From NCBI RefSeq assembly GCF_019455385.1, contig NZ_JACOFR010000008.1, positions 1-64,000 of the forward strand: 64,000 bases of DNA. The letters run 5' to 3'. The position numbers were made by a program, and so were the translations under genes. The notes beneath the pieces were generated by a model. It saw only the letters and a list, made by a program, of their open reading frames with translations, searched no databases and was not told where the DNA came from. Shown piece after piece: positions 1 through 8,656 of the stretch. This DNA is from Bradyrhizobium sp. BR 10289. GTDB lineage: Bacteria > Pseudomonadota > Alphaproteobacteria > Rhizobiales > Xanthobacteraceae. Each line of letters opens with the position of its first letter. Within the stretch, counting starts at the first letter, position 1.

Positions 1-296
1 GCTCTTGTGCCACGGGGGCCGTCCACATATGGGTCCCGGCTCTGCGCAGCAACGCTGCGCGCTGCGTCGCGTCCGGGACACGAGAGAAAACGCGTGCCGC
101 TCCTCGGCACGCCATCCTTGCCAAGGTGGCGCTCGCAATGACTTGTCCGTGAGAGCGATCCCCCTCCCCAACCCTCTTGCATGCCCTTCCGCTCCCGTAA
201 CAAAACTGTCACATAGCAAAACTAAACGATTGCCGGGGGCCGCGGTCGGCGGCCAAGCCGTTCACGCCAAAGCCGGCTCACCGCTAGGAGATCTTG
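1..296. other. Left-edge intergenic region with repeat sequence
   Basis: No convincing coding sequence is seen before the first gene. The stretch contains a partial copy of an interspersed repeat (30-87) and, at about 130-150, a short piece resembling the CTCGCAATGAC end of another common repeat family. The Shine-Dalgarno sequence AGGAG at 286-290 belongs to the gene starting at 297. The upstream neighbour lies outside the window. Confidence 0.6.
30..87. repeat. Interspersed repeat family A, partial copy
   Basis: The block starts with GGGTCCCGGCTCTGCG and ends with CGTCCGGGACACGAGA. It shares its core (CCCGGCTCTGC, a GCTGCG-rich centre, CGTCCGGG.CACGAGA) with the copies at 22331-22467 and 25095-25229. 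It is GC-rich and can fold on itself. Only the right half of the full element is present. It is intergenic, like the other copies. Confidence 0.75.
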
Positions 297-2153
297 ATGC
301 GCCGTTCACTGGTGTTGCTGTCAGCCGGGCTGACTGTGTTGTCCACCGGACTTGCGTCCGCCGAGAACAACACGCCCCGCAACCTGATCCTGTTCATTCC
401 GGACGGCCTGCGCGCGCTGAAGGTGACGCCGGAGACGGCCCCCGCGATGGCCGAGGTCCGCGACAAGGGCGTCAACTTCAAGAACCCGCATTCGCTGTTC
501 CCGACCTTCACCATGGCCAACGGCTCGGCGATGTCGACCGGCCATTATCTCGGCGACACCGGCGTGTTCTCCAACACGATCTGGACCAACTACACCTCGG
601 TCCCCGCCGGCGACACCGTGGTCCCCTTCATCGAGAACGACGCCGTGCTCGGCGACATCGACGAGCATTTTAAGGGCGACTATCTCAACGAGGAGACCAT
701 TCTCAAGATGGCCCGCGACAAGGGCTACAGTACCGCTGCGCTGGGCAAGCATGGTCCGACCTATCAGTTCGACCACACCGACAAGCCCGAAAAGCCCGGC
801 CTGCATTCGGTCGTGTTCGACGACGCCACCGGCACCAAGAACGGCGTGGCGTTGTCCGAGGAGGTGAAGGCGGCGCTGACCAAGGCCGGCCTGCCCCTCG
901 CCACGCCACCGCGCGGCGACAATTCCAAGGCGGGCGACGCCAAGACGCCGGGCACCATTGTCGCGAACGTCGCGCAGCAGGCCTATTTCGCCGACGTCGC
1001 CACCAAGGTGGTGCTGCCGATGTTCAAGGCGCGCAACAAGCCGTTCGTGCTGGTGTTCTGGTCGCGCGACCCTGACGGCACCCAGCACAACCAGGGCGAC
1101 AGCCTCAACCAGATCAAGCCGGGCATCAACGGCCCGAGCACGATGGCGAGCATCAAGAACGCCGACAACAACCTCGCCCAGATCCGCAAGGCGCTGGACG
1201 AGCTCGGCCTTGCCGCCAACACCAACATCATGATCCAGGCCGACCACGGCTTCTCGACCATCTCCAAGGAGAGCAAGACCAGCCCCTCGGCGAAGCTCAG
1301 CTATGACGACACGCCGGCGGACTTCCTGCCCATGGGCTTCCTCGCGATCGACCTCGCCAAGGCGCTCGACCTGCCGCTGTTCGACCCCAACGACAAGAAC
1401 GCCAAGGTCGAAGGCAACAAGCACCCCAAGGCCGGCAACGGTGTGCTCGGCGCGAATCCGGAGAAGCCCGATCTCGTCATTGCCACCAATGGCGGCTCGG
1501 ACCTGATCTATTTGCCGAACAAGGACAAGAAGCTGGCCGCCAAGACCGTCAAGGCGCTGCTTGACCAGGACTACGTCTCCGGCCTGTTCGTCGACGACCA
1601 GCTCGGCCGCTTCCCCGGCACCCTGCCCCTGTCGAGCATCAATCTGCGCGGCAAGTCGGCAACGCCGACGCCGGCGATCGTGGTCAACTTCCGCTCCTAT
1701 GCCAGCGATTGCGGCGAAGCGCCGACCAACTGCTCGGTGCAGGTGGCCGACACTGTGTTGCGCCAGGGCCAGGGCATGCATGGCAGCTTCAGCCGCGGCG
1801 ACACCATGAACTTCATGGCCGCGATCGGTCCGGACTTCAAAACCGGCTATGTCAGCGAGATCCCGGTCAGCAACGCCGATGTCGGCATGACGGCCGCCCA
1901 GTTGCTCGGCCTGCGCGGTTCGCAGAACGGCGGCCTGGTCGGCCGCGTGATGTCGGAGGCGCTGCCCAACGGCATCGTGCCGAAGGCGTACAAGATGGTG
2001 GAGCGCTCGAAGAAGAAGTCCGAGAACGGCCTCGAGACCGTGCTCAACGTCCAGCGCGTCGGCAGCCAGCGCTATTTCGATGCCGCCGGCTTCCCCGGCC
2101 GCACGCTTGGCCTCGAAGTCGAGACCGAAAAACAAAAAACGGCGGGGAAGTAA
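297..2153 (+). CDS. Secreted alkaline phosphatase/type I phosphodiesterase family protein
   Basis: The 618-residue product is predicted to be an exported metal-dependent phosphodiesterase or nucleotide pyrophosphatase of the alkaline phosphatase superfamily. Residues 1-22 form a signal peptide ending in ASA. Visible metal and nucleophile motifs are FIPDG (about 33-37), FPTFTMANG (68-76), DPDGTQH (258-264) and ADHGFS (315-320), with a late GMHGSFSRGD block near 500. The ATG at 297 is chosen over the TTG at 294 because AGGAG sits six bases upstream. The gene stands alone on the plus strand, and a hairpin spans its stop codon. Substrate unknown. Confidence 0.85.
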   Translation: MRRSLVLLSAGLTVLSTGLASAENNTPRNLILFIPDGLRALKVTPETAPAMAEVRDKGVNFKNPHSLFPTFTMANGSAMSTGHYLGDTGVFSNTIWTNYTSVPAGDTVVPFIENDAVLGDIDEHFKGDYLNEETILKMARDKGYSTAALGKHGPTYQFDHTDKPEKPGLHSVVFDDATGTKNGVALSEEVKAALTKAGLPLATPPRGDNSKAGDAKTPGTIVANVAQQAYFADVATKVVLPMFKARNKPFVLVFWSRDPDGTQHNQGDSLNQIKPGINGPSTMASIKNADNNLAQIRKALDELGLAANTNIMIQADHGFSTISKESKTSPSAKLSYDDTPADFLPMGFLAIDLAKALDLPLFDPNDKNAKVEGNKHPKAGNGVLGANPEKPDLVIATNGGSDLIYLPNKDKKLAAKTVKALLDQDYVSGLFVDDQLGRFPGTLPLSSINLRGKSATPTPAIVVNFRSYASDCGEAPTNCSVQVADTVLRQGQGMHGSFSRGDTMNFMAAIGPDFKTGYVSEIPVSNADVGMTAAQLLGLRGSQNGGLVGRVMSEALPNGIVPKAYKMVERSKKKSENGLETVLNVQRVGSQRYFDAAGFPGRTLGLEVETEKQKTAGK

Positions 2154-2160
2154 CCCCGCC
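2134..2160 (-). terminator. Rho-independent terminator for the minus-strand gene at 2205-2777
   Basis: On the minus strand the seven-base arms GGCGGGG and CCCCGCC are separated by TTACTT and followed by a GTTTTTTG T-tract. The plus-strand arms are 2141-2147 and 2154-2160, with the A-rich tract just left of 2141. The hairpin covers the stop codon of the plus-strand phosphodiesterase gene (2151-2153), so the same DNA ends both convergent genes. Confidence 0.85.
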
Positions 2161-2204
2161 GCTTCGGCTCGCGCCCCGCAAGGGCGCGACAATATCTCGA
2201 TCAA

Positions 2205-2777
2205 TTACATGCCGATGTCGAACACGTTCGGCAATTGGCCCGCCAGGGGCAGCGCGGTGGCGCCGAGGAAGGTCGCCACCATCGCCATCAGGCGGCGGTT
2301 GTTCTGGCGCTTGCCGCGCATCTGGCCGGCAATCCATTCCAGCATCTCGCTGTTGACTTTGGAGGCATAGGACGGCGCCCAGCTCTCGATGTCGGTGTCG
2401 GCCGAGAGCGCAACGCTGCGCGGCGGAACCTTGAGGCCCGAGGCGCTCGCAGCGTAGTGCGCGACGGCCTTGGCCAGGAGGTCATCGAACCGGCCGCCAT
2501 CGGTACGCTCGGTCGCGGCTTCGTTGATCTCGAACAGGACTTCGGCCTCCGCGCGGCTGACCGGCTGGTCGTTGACGGCGGTGGCCGTGAGGATACGGGT
2601 GCACCAGGCGGTGTCATCGGCATCGAGCGAGCGGGAAAAATGGACGCGGCCCTTGGTGGTCGGGCCTTCGCCCGTAATCACGCCGTCGCGCACGATGGTC
2701 AGTGCATGGGCCGAGGTATCGCGGCAGGACGGTTCGAGGGACGGCGACTCAACAGACTTAGGCGCAGCGGCGGACAT
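2205..2777 (-). CDS. Conserved hypothetical protein with C-terminal membrane segment
   Basis: The 190-residue product is not recognised as any named family. The first 20 residues are Ser/Pro-rich and probably disordered. The middle is acidic and helix-rich. Residues about 162-182 form the only hydrophobic stretch, preceded by a basic KRQNNRR patch, which suggests a tail-anchored protein facing the cytoplasm. It is transcribed alone, convergent with the phosphodiesterase gene, and ends at a strong terminator at 2134-2160. Codon use matches the neighbours, so it is likely a real gene. Confidence 0.7.
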   Translation of the reverse strand: MSAAAPKSVESPSLEPSCRDTSAHALTIVRDGVITGEGPTTKGRVHFSRSLDADDTAWCTRILTATAVNDQPVSRAEAEVLFEINEAATERTDGGRFDDLLAKAVAHYAASASGLKVPPRSVALSADTDIESWAPSYASKVNSEMLEWIAGQMRGKRQNNRRLMAMVATFLGATALPLAGQLPNVFDIGM

Positions 2778-3079
2778 AGTTCACTTCCAGATTTCTTCTG
2801 ATCGACCAGCATTTCCATGCGGGCGTAAAGGGGTGGTTAACGATTCGATACGGGGATCGTGACTTTTCTCAATGGTTGCCAATTGGTCGCTGTCAGGACC
2901 ATTTCGGTTCCATCGAACGTTGGGCGAGCGTGATGCGGGTCATAAACGGCTTTATCGGGGCAATCGAGACCGTGAAGCCCCGGTGGAGATGTTTCGCCGC
3001 AGGTGCCCGCGCAACAAAAACGTGCTGTTAAATCAGCCCTTCAGAGGAAGAATTCACATTTTACTTCAAGCGGTTCAGT

Positions 3080-3098
3080 CGGCGTTCACTTAACGCCG
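3080..3098. promoter_or_regulatory. Operator-like palindrome over the peroxiredoxin -35
   Basis: The perfect inverted repeat CGGCGTT-N5-AACGCCG (arms 3080-3086 and 3092-3098) covers the -35 hexamer of the promoter described next. Its position and perfect dyad symmetry suggest a repressor or redox-regulator site. It has no T-run after it, so it is unlikely to be a terminator. The regulator is not identifiable from the sequence. Confidence 0.55.
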
Positions 3099-3113
3099 GC
3101 AAGCCCTTATAAT
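3085..3113 (+). promoter_or_regulatory. Sigma-70-type promoter of the peroxiredoxin gene
   Basis: A consensus -10 TATAAT (3108-3113) lies 17 bases after the -35-like TTCACT (3085-3090). A perfect TATAAT is unusual in such GC-rich DNA. The predicted transcript would start near 3120 and carry about 50 bases of leader before the ATG at 3170. Confidence 0.7.
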
Positions 3114-3169
3114 GGTTCCGACGGCTCGACACTATTTCTCAAGCAAATTCAATGAGATGAGGTCAAACC

Positions 3170-3829
3170 ATGACACTTCCGATCGGCGCCACAGCCCCCG
3201 ACTTCGAAGCCGAGACCACCGAAGGAAAGATCAAGTTCCACGACTGGATCGGCAACAGCTGGGCACTGTTATTTTCGCACCCCAAGGACTTCACGCCGGT
3301 TTGTACGACCGAACTTGGCGCGCTCGCCCGGTTGAAGCCGGAATTCGACAAGCGCGGCGTCAAGCTGATCGGCCTCTCGGTCGATCCGATCGACCGCCAC
3401 GCCAAATGGGCCGAGGACATCAAGGAAACGCAAGGCGCGGCTCCGAACTATCCGTTGATCGGCGACACCGATTTCAACGTCTCCAAGCTTTACGAGATGC
3501 TGCCGGCCTCGACCTCGGGCGATCCCCTCGTCCGCACCGCCGCCGACAACCAGACCGTCCGCAACGTCTTCATCATCGGACCGGACAAGAAGATCAAGCT
3601 GGTGCTGGTCTATCCCATGACCACGGGCCGCAACTTCCAGGAAATCCTGCGCGTGATCGATTCGCTCCAGCTCACCGCCAAGCATCGCGTTGCGACGCCG
3701 GCCGACTGGTCGCAGGGCGAGGACGTGATCATCGCGGGCTCGGTCTCCAATGACGAGGCCAAGACGATCTATCCGCAGGGCTGGAAGGAACCGAAGCCCT
3801 ACATCCGCATCGTGCCACAGCCGAAGTGA
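3170..3829 (+). CDS. 1-Cys peroxiredoxin (Prx6/AhpC-TSA family)
   Basis: The 219-residue product is a thiol peroxidase reducing hydrogen peroxide and alkyl hydroperoxides in the cytoplasm. The thioredoxin-like N-terminal domain carries the peroxidatic motif FTPVCTTE with Cys45, and the longer C-terminal domain (about 165-219) is typical of the Prx6 subgroup. No resolving cysteine is evident, which fits a 1-Cys enzyme. The length matches the family. It has its own strong promoter with an operator-like palindrome at 3080-3113, so induction by oxidative stress is likely but inferred. The neighbouring photolyase also deals with damage. Confidence 0.93.
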   Translation: MTLPIGATAPDFEAETTEGKIKFHDWIGNSWALLFSHPKDFTPVCTTELGALARLKPEFDKRGVKLIGLSVDPIDRHAKWAEDIKETQGAAPNYPLIGDTDFNVSKLYEMLPASTSGDPLVRTAADNQTVRNVFIIGPDKKIKLVLVYPMTTGRNFQEILRVIDSLQLTAKHRVATPADWSQGEDVIIAGSVSNDEAKTIYPQGWKEPKPYIRIVPQPK

Positions 3830-3964
3830 CTTTCGGCGCTCCCATCAGCGCCGGCCAATCATCCATCCCGGGGAGCCAATCCCCGGGAAAACTGACCCGC
3901 AGATGAAACTCTGCTCCCGTGTCACGTATATGGGGCATCCGCTCAACGAGACACGTTCCTGAGC

Positions 3965-5404
3965 ATGCCAAGCGCGCCACCCGTCATCGTCTGGTTTCGC
4001 GATGACCTCCGCCTGTCCGACCATCGCGCCCTTCATGCTGCCGCGAAGACCGGCGCGCCGGTGATCTGCCTTTACGTGCTTGATGACGCGGCCGGGCGTG
4101 CGCCGGGCGGCGCAGCGCGCTGGTGGTTGGCACACTCTCTGCGGGCGCACGAGGCCGAGATCGCCGCGCGTGGCGGGTCGCTGATCCTGCGCAAGGGGCC
4201 GGCGGCCCGGGTGATCGCTGATGTCGCGCGCGAAAGCGGCGCCACCGCCGTCTACTGGAACACGATCGATCAGGCGCCGCATCAGGCGGTGGAGAGGCAG
4301 CTCGGGGCCGCGCTGGCAAAGCTCGGCGTCGACACGCAAAGCTTCCCCGGCGACCTGCTGGTCCCGCCCTCCGCGATCCGCAACAAGGAAGGCCGCGGCC
4401 TGCGCGTGTTCACCCCGTTCTGGCGGCGGGTGCTGTCGCTTGGCGATCCGCCAAAGCCCCTGCCCGCCCCGAAGGAGCTGCGCGCGGCCCCGAAGCTCAC
4501 GAGCGACAGGCTGGAGAGCTGGAAGCTCGAGCCGACCAAGCCTGATTGGGCCGGCGGCCTGCGCGAGCGCTGGACACCCGGCGAAGCCGCGGCCCGCACG
4601 CGCCTGCGCGACTTCCTCAGGCTCACCGTGCGCAGCTATGTCGGCGATCGCGACCGTCCGGACCGCGAAGGCACATCATACCTGTCACCGCATCTGCGGT
4701 TCGGCGAGCTCAGCCCGCGCCAGGTCTGGCACGCCGCGCGCTTTGCCGCGGAGGAGAACCCCGCCATCGGCCCCGGTATCGAAAAGTTCCTCAGCGAGCT
4801 CGGCTGGCGCGAGTTCTGCCGCCATCTGCTCCACGACCACCCCGGCCTCGCCACCGAAAACCTGCAAACCAGTTTCGACGACTTCCCCTGGAAGGCTGAC
4901 AAGAAGACGCTCGCCGCCTGGCAGCGCGGGGCGACCGGCTATCCCATCGTCGATGCCGGCCTGCGCGAACTCTGGCACACTGGCGTGATGCACAACCGGG
5001 TTCGGATGGTGGTGGCGTCCTTCCTGGTCAAGCACCTCTTGATCGACTGGCGCTGCGGCGAGAGCTGGTTCTGGGACACGCTGGTCGACGCCGATGCCGG
5101 CAGCAATCCCGCCAACTGGCAGTGGGTCGCCGGCTGCGGCGCCGATGCCGCGCCCTACTTCCGCGTGTTCAATCCGATTCTCCAGGGCGAGAAGTTCGAT
5201 CCCGATGGAACCTATGTCCGGCGCTGGGTGCCGGAGCTGAAAGACCTGCCGGCCAAGCTGATCCACCAGCCATGGCAGGCAACGCCGGTCGAGCTTGCGA
5301 GTGCGGGCATCACCCTCGGCAAGACCTATCCGCAACCGATCGTCGATCATGCCAGGGGACGCGAGCGCGCGCTCGCCGCTTACGCAAAAATCCGAAAAGG
5401 TTGA
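3965..5404 (+). CDS. phrB: Deoxyribodipyrimidine photolyase (class I)
   Basis: The 479-residue enzyme splits UV-induced cyclobutane pyrimidine dimers using light, FAD and an antenna cofactor. The N-terminal alpha/beta domain begins at [14 protein letters not shown] (about 8-20). The C-terminal FAD-binding helical domain contains [31 protein letters not shown] and the diagnostic GSNPANWQW followed by [11 protein letters not shown]. Length and motif order are those of bacterial CPD photolyases. It lies 135 bases after the peroxiredoxin gene on the same strand. Cryptochrome-only activity cannot be excluded, but the NPANWQW segment favours repair. Confidence 0.95.
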   Translation: MPSAPPVIVWFRDDLRLSDHRALHAAAKTGAPVICLYVLDDAAGRAPGGAARWWLAHSLRAHEAEIAARGGSLILRKGPAARVIADVARESGATAVYWNTIDQAPHQAVERQLGAALAKLGVDTQSFPGDLLVPPSAIRNKEGRGLRVFTPFWRRVLSLGDPPKPLPAPKELRAAPKLTSDRLESWKLEPTKPDWAGGLRERWTPGEAAARTRLRDFLRLTVRSYVGDRDRPDREGTSYLSPHLRFGELSPRQVWHAARFAAEENPAIGPGIEKFLSELGWREFCRHLLHDHPGLATENLQTSFDDFPWKADKKTLAAWQRGATGYPIVDAGLRELWHTGVMHNRVRMVVASFLVKHLLIDWRCGESWFWDTLVDADAGSNPANWQWVAGCGADAAPYFRVFNPILQGEKFDPDGTYVRRWVPELKDLPAKLIHQPWQATPVELASAGITLGKTYPQPIVDHARGRERALAAYAKIRKG

Positions 5405-5412
5405 GCGCTGCT

Positions 5413-5440
5413 TTGACACATTTATGAAACCCGCTATCGT
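5413..5440 (+). promoter_or_regulatory. Sigma-70-type promoter of the H1-like gene
   Basis: A consensus -35 TTGACA (5413-5418) is followed after 16 bases by TATCGT (5435-5440). It lies just after the photolyase stop codon and would give a leader of roughly 25 bases before the ATG at 5471. Confidence 0.5.
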
Positions 5441-5470
5441 CATCACTCCATACAAACCGTGGGGGACGAT

Positions 5471-5761
5471 ATGGACGACGAGAAGCCGGTCACCGAGCAG
5501 GTGATGGAGACGATGACGACCGCCGTGGAAGCGACCAAGGATGCCGCAGTCGCCGCCGTCAAGACGGTGAAGAAAGCCGCCAAGAAGGTCGCGAAGAAAG
5601 TCGCACCGAAGAAGGCCAAGAAATCTTCCAAGAAGGCTGCCAAGACGTCGTCGAAGAAAGCGGCCAAGAAGAGCGTCAAGAAGAGCGCAAAGAAGGCCGT
5701 GAAGAAAACCGCGAAGAAGGCCGCCAAGACAAAAAAGAAGGCCAAGAAGTCGAACCGCTGA
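5471..5761 (+). CDS. Histone H1-like lysine/alanine-rich protein
   Basis: The 96-residue product starts with about 30 acidic-to-neutral residues and continues as near-perfect KKAAKK/KKSAKK-type repeats to the end, the composition of bacterial H1-like DNA-binding proteins. Such proteins coat DNA non-specifically; here that role is inferred from composition only. The ATG at 5471 is preferred over the in-frame GTG at 5459 because GGGGGA at 5461-5466 is a plausible ribosome binding site for it. Its own promoter lies at 5413-5440. Repeat length is expected to vary between strains. Confidence 0.8.
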   Translation: MDDEKPVTEQVMETMTTAVEATKDAAVAAVKTVKKAAKKVAKKVAPKKAKKSSKKAAKTSSKKAAKKSVKKSAKKAVKKTAKKAAKTKKKAKKSNR

Positions 5762-5821
5762 TCGCAGCGCGCGAGCCAGGTCTCCGGGTGCAGGCGCGCC
5801 CGGAGACGGCTCCTGCAAGCC

Positions 5822-6565
5822 CTACCCCTGCTTTTTGGCCGCACGCCGGCCGGGGTGATGCACCCCGTGCGGATCGCGAAATTCGCTGCGATGACCGCGC
5901 CGGTCCTCCTTGTTGAAGCGCCGCCGCTTCGCCGGCGAGCCGAACGCCCTGATCACCTTCCTGCCGTTGACCTTCTTGATGACGTAACCGCCCTCGGTCA
6001 TCGAGAACGGCTCCGTCAGCGTTCCCTTATGGTCGAACTTGGTGCCGCGGGGATGCTTGAACGGTTCGAACCAGGACGGATAGACGAAGTTCGACATCTC
6101 GAAGCCGGCGACGCGGAAGGAGTCTTCCTCCACGGCGTCGCAGACCTCGTAGGCGTATTGGGTGTTCCTGTTCTTGTCGGCCCAGAGGTTGGCCATGGGA
6201 TCGAGCACCATCTCGAACAGCTCGTGCGAGGCCGCGACGCTGATGGGCTCATCGCCGAGCGCCTTGACGAAGATCTTCGAGATCGGCTGGCCCCGATGGG
6301 TCAGCTCGTGTCGCCCGAGCATGTTCTCGTGCAGGGCGTCGTCGAAATAGACCAGCTGCCAGTCCGTCCGCTTCGGCCTGTTCGTGACATAGAGGTCGAC
6401 CGGATAGCCCCACACCGGCATGAAATGCTGGTCGTAGCATTTCTGGAGTGCCGCGGTGAGCCTGCTCATCATGCGGCCGCTGATCGTCTCCTGCGCGTAG
6501 TTGATGCAGGCAATCCGGACCGGCTTCAGGGACCTGCCGAGCAGTGCACGTCTCGCTTTCTTCAT
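5822..6565 (-). CDS. Hypothetical protein with an HELFE motif
   Basis: The 247-residue product is not assigned to a named family. It contains ASHELFEMVLDP near residue 115, which resembles the HExxE/HExxH core of zinc proteases, followed by CDAVEEDSFRVAGFEMSNFVYPSWF. A downstream Asp or Glu that could complete zinc binding is visible, but no third ligand can be assigned. The last 40 residues are very basic (RR, KR, H-rich). The start at 6565 is preferred over 6613: the extra N-terminus looks unnatural and GGTGA precedes the chosen ATG. No signal peptide is obvious. It converges with the H1-like gene. Confidence 0.65.
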   Translation of the reverse strand: MKKARRALLGRSLKPVRIACINYAQETISGRMMSRLTAALQKCYDQHFMPVWGYPVDLYVTNRPKRTDWQLVYFDDALHENMLGRHELTHRGQPISKIFVKALGDEPISVAASHELFEMVLDPMANLWADKNRNTQYAYEVCDAVEEDSFRVAGFEMSNFVYPSWFEPFKHPRGTKFDHKGTLTEPFSMTEGGYVIKKVNGRKVIRAFGSPAKRRRFNKEDRRGHRSEFRDPHGVHHPGRRAAKKQG

Positions 6566-6662
6566 GGAAATCACCGTTGCGAAAAGGAAGCTGAAATGCG
6601 GCCAGCCTAACACGAGCGCGCGCGCACGTCAGGGATGTATTCCGACGCACCAGGACGCCTTC

Positions 6663-7535
6663 CTAGAAGCGCCGGTTGACCACGAACACCGCCGCCGCGC
6701 ACATCGCCATGCCGGCGATCGCCAGCGCATCGAGCCTTTCGTCGAACAGGAGATAGGCCATCAGAGCGGTCACGGCCGGCACGAGGTAGAACAGGCTCGC
6801 CACCGAGGTCGCCGCGGCGTGGCGGATCAGCCAGTAGAGCAGCCCGATCGATCCGATCGAGAGCGCCACCGCGAGCCAGGCGAGCGCGAGCACGAACTCC
6901 CGCGTCCAGTGCACCACGCGGTCCTCGAACAGGAACGCGCCGATCGCGAAGAAGATAGTGACGGCCACATATTGCACGAAATTGCCGGCGCGCCAGTCGA
7001 TGTGGCTGCAGTAGCGGCGCTGGTAGAGCGTGCCGAGCGTGATCGAGACCAGCGAAACCACGGAGGCGAGCCAGCCCAGCCCGGCCTCGCCGGTCATGGG
7101 GCGGCCGTGCAGGATCAGTACCACGCCGCCAAGGCCGAGCACGAGGCCCGCCCATTGCACCGGGGTCACCTTCTCGCCGAGCCAGCGGTTGGCGATGGTG
7201 GAGGTCAGGATCGGCTGCAGGCCCGGAATCAGCGCGGACAGCCCGGCGGGAATCGAATGCGCGATCGCGATCGCGGTGCCGCCGAGATAGAAGCCGTGGA
7301 CGAGGATGCCGGCGACCGCGCTGTGCACGATGCCGATGCGGTCAGGCCATTTCGGCCGCGCGATGGCAGCGATGATCGCCATCAGGCCGACCACGATCGC
7401 CATGCGGATGGCGAGATAGGTCAAGGGATCGGCGTTGTGGATGATGTATTTGGTGCCGATGAACCCGGTGCTCCACAGCAGCACGAACAGGATCGGCGCG
7501 GCGCGGGCGGTCAGGGCTTCTTGATTATGGCTCAT
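6663..7535 (-). CDS. EamA/DMT-family transporter
   Basis: The 290-residue protein is an integral membrane protein with about ten hydrophobic helices in two tandem EamA halves, the usual length and layout of drug/metabolite exporters. The first helix contains FVLLWSTGFIGTKY, a typical EamA opening. The substrate cannot be predicted. The ATG at 7535 is preferred to the one at 7547 because GAGG lies about eight bases upstream. It is followed by the HELFE gene about 100 bases downstream on the same strand. Confidence 0.88.
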   Translation of the reverse strand: MSHNQEALTARAAPILFVLLWSTGFIGTKYIIHNADPLTYLAIRMAIVVGLMAIIAAIARPKWPDRIGIVHSAVAGILVHGFYLGGTAIAIAHSIPAGLSALIPGLQPILTSTIANRWLGEKVTPVQWAGLVLGLGGVVLILHGRPMTGEAGLGWLASVVSLVSITLGTLYQRRYCSHIDWRAGNFVQYVAVTIFFAIGAFLFEDRVVHWTREFVLALAWLAVALSIGSIGLLYWLIRHAAATSVASLFYLVPAVTALMAYLLFDERLDALAIAGMAMCAAAVFVVNRRF

Positions 7536-7627
7536 TGCCGCCCTCATTGCCCGAGGACGACCGGTGCGGCAATGCGAATTTCGGCAGGCTTGGCGATGCT
7601 GCGCTGCGACGAACTCAGCTCAGGCGC

Positions 7628-8074
7628 TCACCATTCTTCCGGACAGGGATCGATGATCTTCCAGAGATCAACGCCGTTCCTGATCTTCTTCATGTCGGTG
7701 GTGAGCCCGCCATTGCGGCGGATCCAGTCCTTCACCGTATCGGGATAGTAGGACATCAGGTCGGATGTCCCCTCCGCGCTGGTGACCTTGATGCCGAATG
7801 TAAAGGCCTTGTCGTAATAGGCCTGGTGGAAGCCGAGGCTTGCCTTCGGCGTCACGCAGATCTTGTTCATCGGCACGATGCCGAGGACGAGGGTGCAGGC
7901 GGAGTTGCAGATGCCGTCGATGATGACCCGCTCGCCCTTCTCGCGGACGCGCTTGTACTTGGCCTTGTACTCCTCGACATAGCCGCCATGGTCGCGGGTG
8001 ATGTGCAGATCGGCGTGCGCCGACGTGGTGGCGGCGAGGCAGAGCAACAGCAGGCTCAGAAGCGTGATGCGCAT
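7628..8074 (-). CDS. Periplasmic ClpP/crotonase-like (COG3904-type) protein
   Basis: The 148-residue product has a clear signal peptide (1-21, ending SAHA). It then shows VIIDGICNSACTLVLG (about 51-66) and ASLGFHQAYYD, the pattern of small predicted periplasmic proteins related to ClpP-type serine peptidases, where the Ser in the G.C.SAC motif and the later His are the candidate catalytic pair. Proteolysis is not shown by the sequence. The four cysteines suggest a disulfide. It lies 92 bases upstream of the EamA transporter on the same strand. Confidence 0.72.
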   Translation of the reverse strand: MRITLLSLLLLCLAATTSAHADLHITRDHGGYVEEYKAKYKRVREKGERVIIDGICNSACTLVLGIVPMNKICVTPKASLGFHQAYYDKAFTFGIKVTSAEGTSDLMSYYPDTVKDWIRRNGGLTTDMKKIRNGVDLWKIIDPCPEEW

Positions 8075-8362
8075 GGCGAGGCGACGGTGAAACCTTGCAG
8101 GAATGGGCCGGCCTCGAAGAGCACCCCAAGCGGCCGGCAGGAATCTTTAAGCGAATTCTTCTTGGTCATACTTGTGTGGGGAATTCGTTAAGCATCCCGA
8201 AAAGGCCAAAAATGGGCAGGCCCGGCGGCGACGACCGGCAATTCTGTCACACCCACCTGGAAATCTACGGGATTGGCCCGGTTTTCGGGCCGCCGGACGG
8301 GTACCGGCAGCCCGAAACGGCTATAAAGGCGGAGCTATTCGTGCGGGTTCCGGAGAATCGAG

Positions 8363-8626
8363 ATGAGCAAGTTGAAGCTTGTAGCCGCAGTTGCTGCCCT
8401 GTCGGCCGCAATCCTGTCCCCCAGCCTTGCCGAGGCCCGGGGACATCACCGTTACCACCGCTCCTACGCGAACCCGCTGCCCTACCCGATCAGCTACGTC
8501 CACAATTACGGCCCGGGCAGCACCCCCGGCACCTTTGCGTTCTACGACGGCCCGTCGACCAACCATTGCTACCAGAGTGCCGCCGCCTATGTCGGCCAGG
8601 ACCGCCGCCGGCATCCCTGCTACTGA
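8363..8626 (+). CDS. Small secreted protein, unknown function
   Basis: The 87-residue product has a signal peptide (1-25, ending LAEA) and a short mature part rich in His, Tyr and Pro with two Cys residues (NHCYQSA and the C-terminal HPCY), probably joined by a disulfide. The ribosome binding site GAGAATCGAG precedes the ATG. It resembles many lineage-specific envelope proteins with no known role. It is convergent with the host-attachment family gene, only 30 bases away. Confidence 0.7.
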   Translation: MSKLKLVAAVAALSAAILSPSLAEARGHHRYHRSYANPLPYPISYVHNYGPGSTPGTFAFYDGPSTNHCYQSAAAYVGQDRRRHPCY

Positions 8627-8656
8627 GGGCGCCGGCGCGTCCGCTGCGGCTCGTCG

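Larger units (their letters stand above)
2778..3169. other. Divergent intergenic region upstream of the peroxiredoxin gene
   Basis: This 392-base gap separates the minus-strand hypothetical gene from the peroxiredoxin gene. It is less GC-rich than its surroundings. It contains the peroxiredoxin promoter (3085-3113) and an overlapping perfect inverted repeat (3080-3098), listed separately. A 73-codon open frame at 2872-3093 has no ribosome binding site and an unconvincing composition, so it is not called. Confidence 0.6.

Noticed and set aside
321..2204. 627-residue antisense open frame opposite the phosphodiesterase gene
   Set aside because: Low-complexity Arg/Ala/Gly composition and full overlap with a gene that has clear motifs; typical shadow frame of GC-rich DNA.
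2872..3093. 73-residue open frame upstream of the peroxiredoxin gene
   Set aside because: No Shine-Dalgarno, no recognisable features, and it ends within the peroxiredoxin promoter region.
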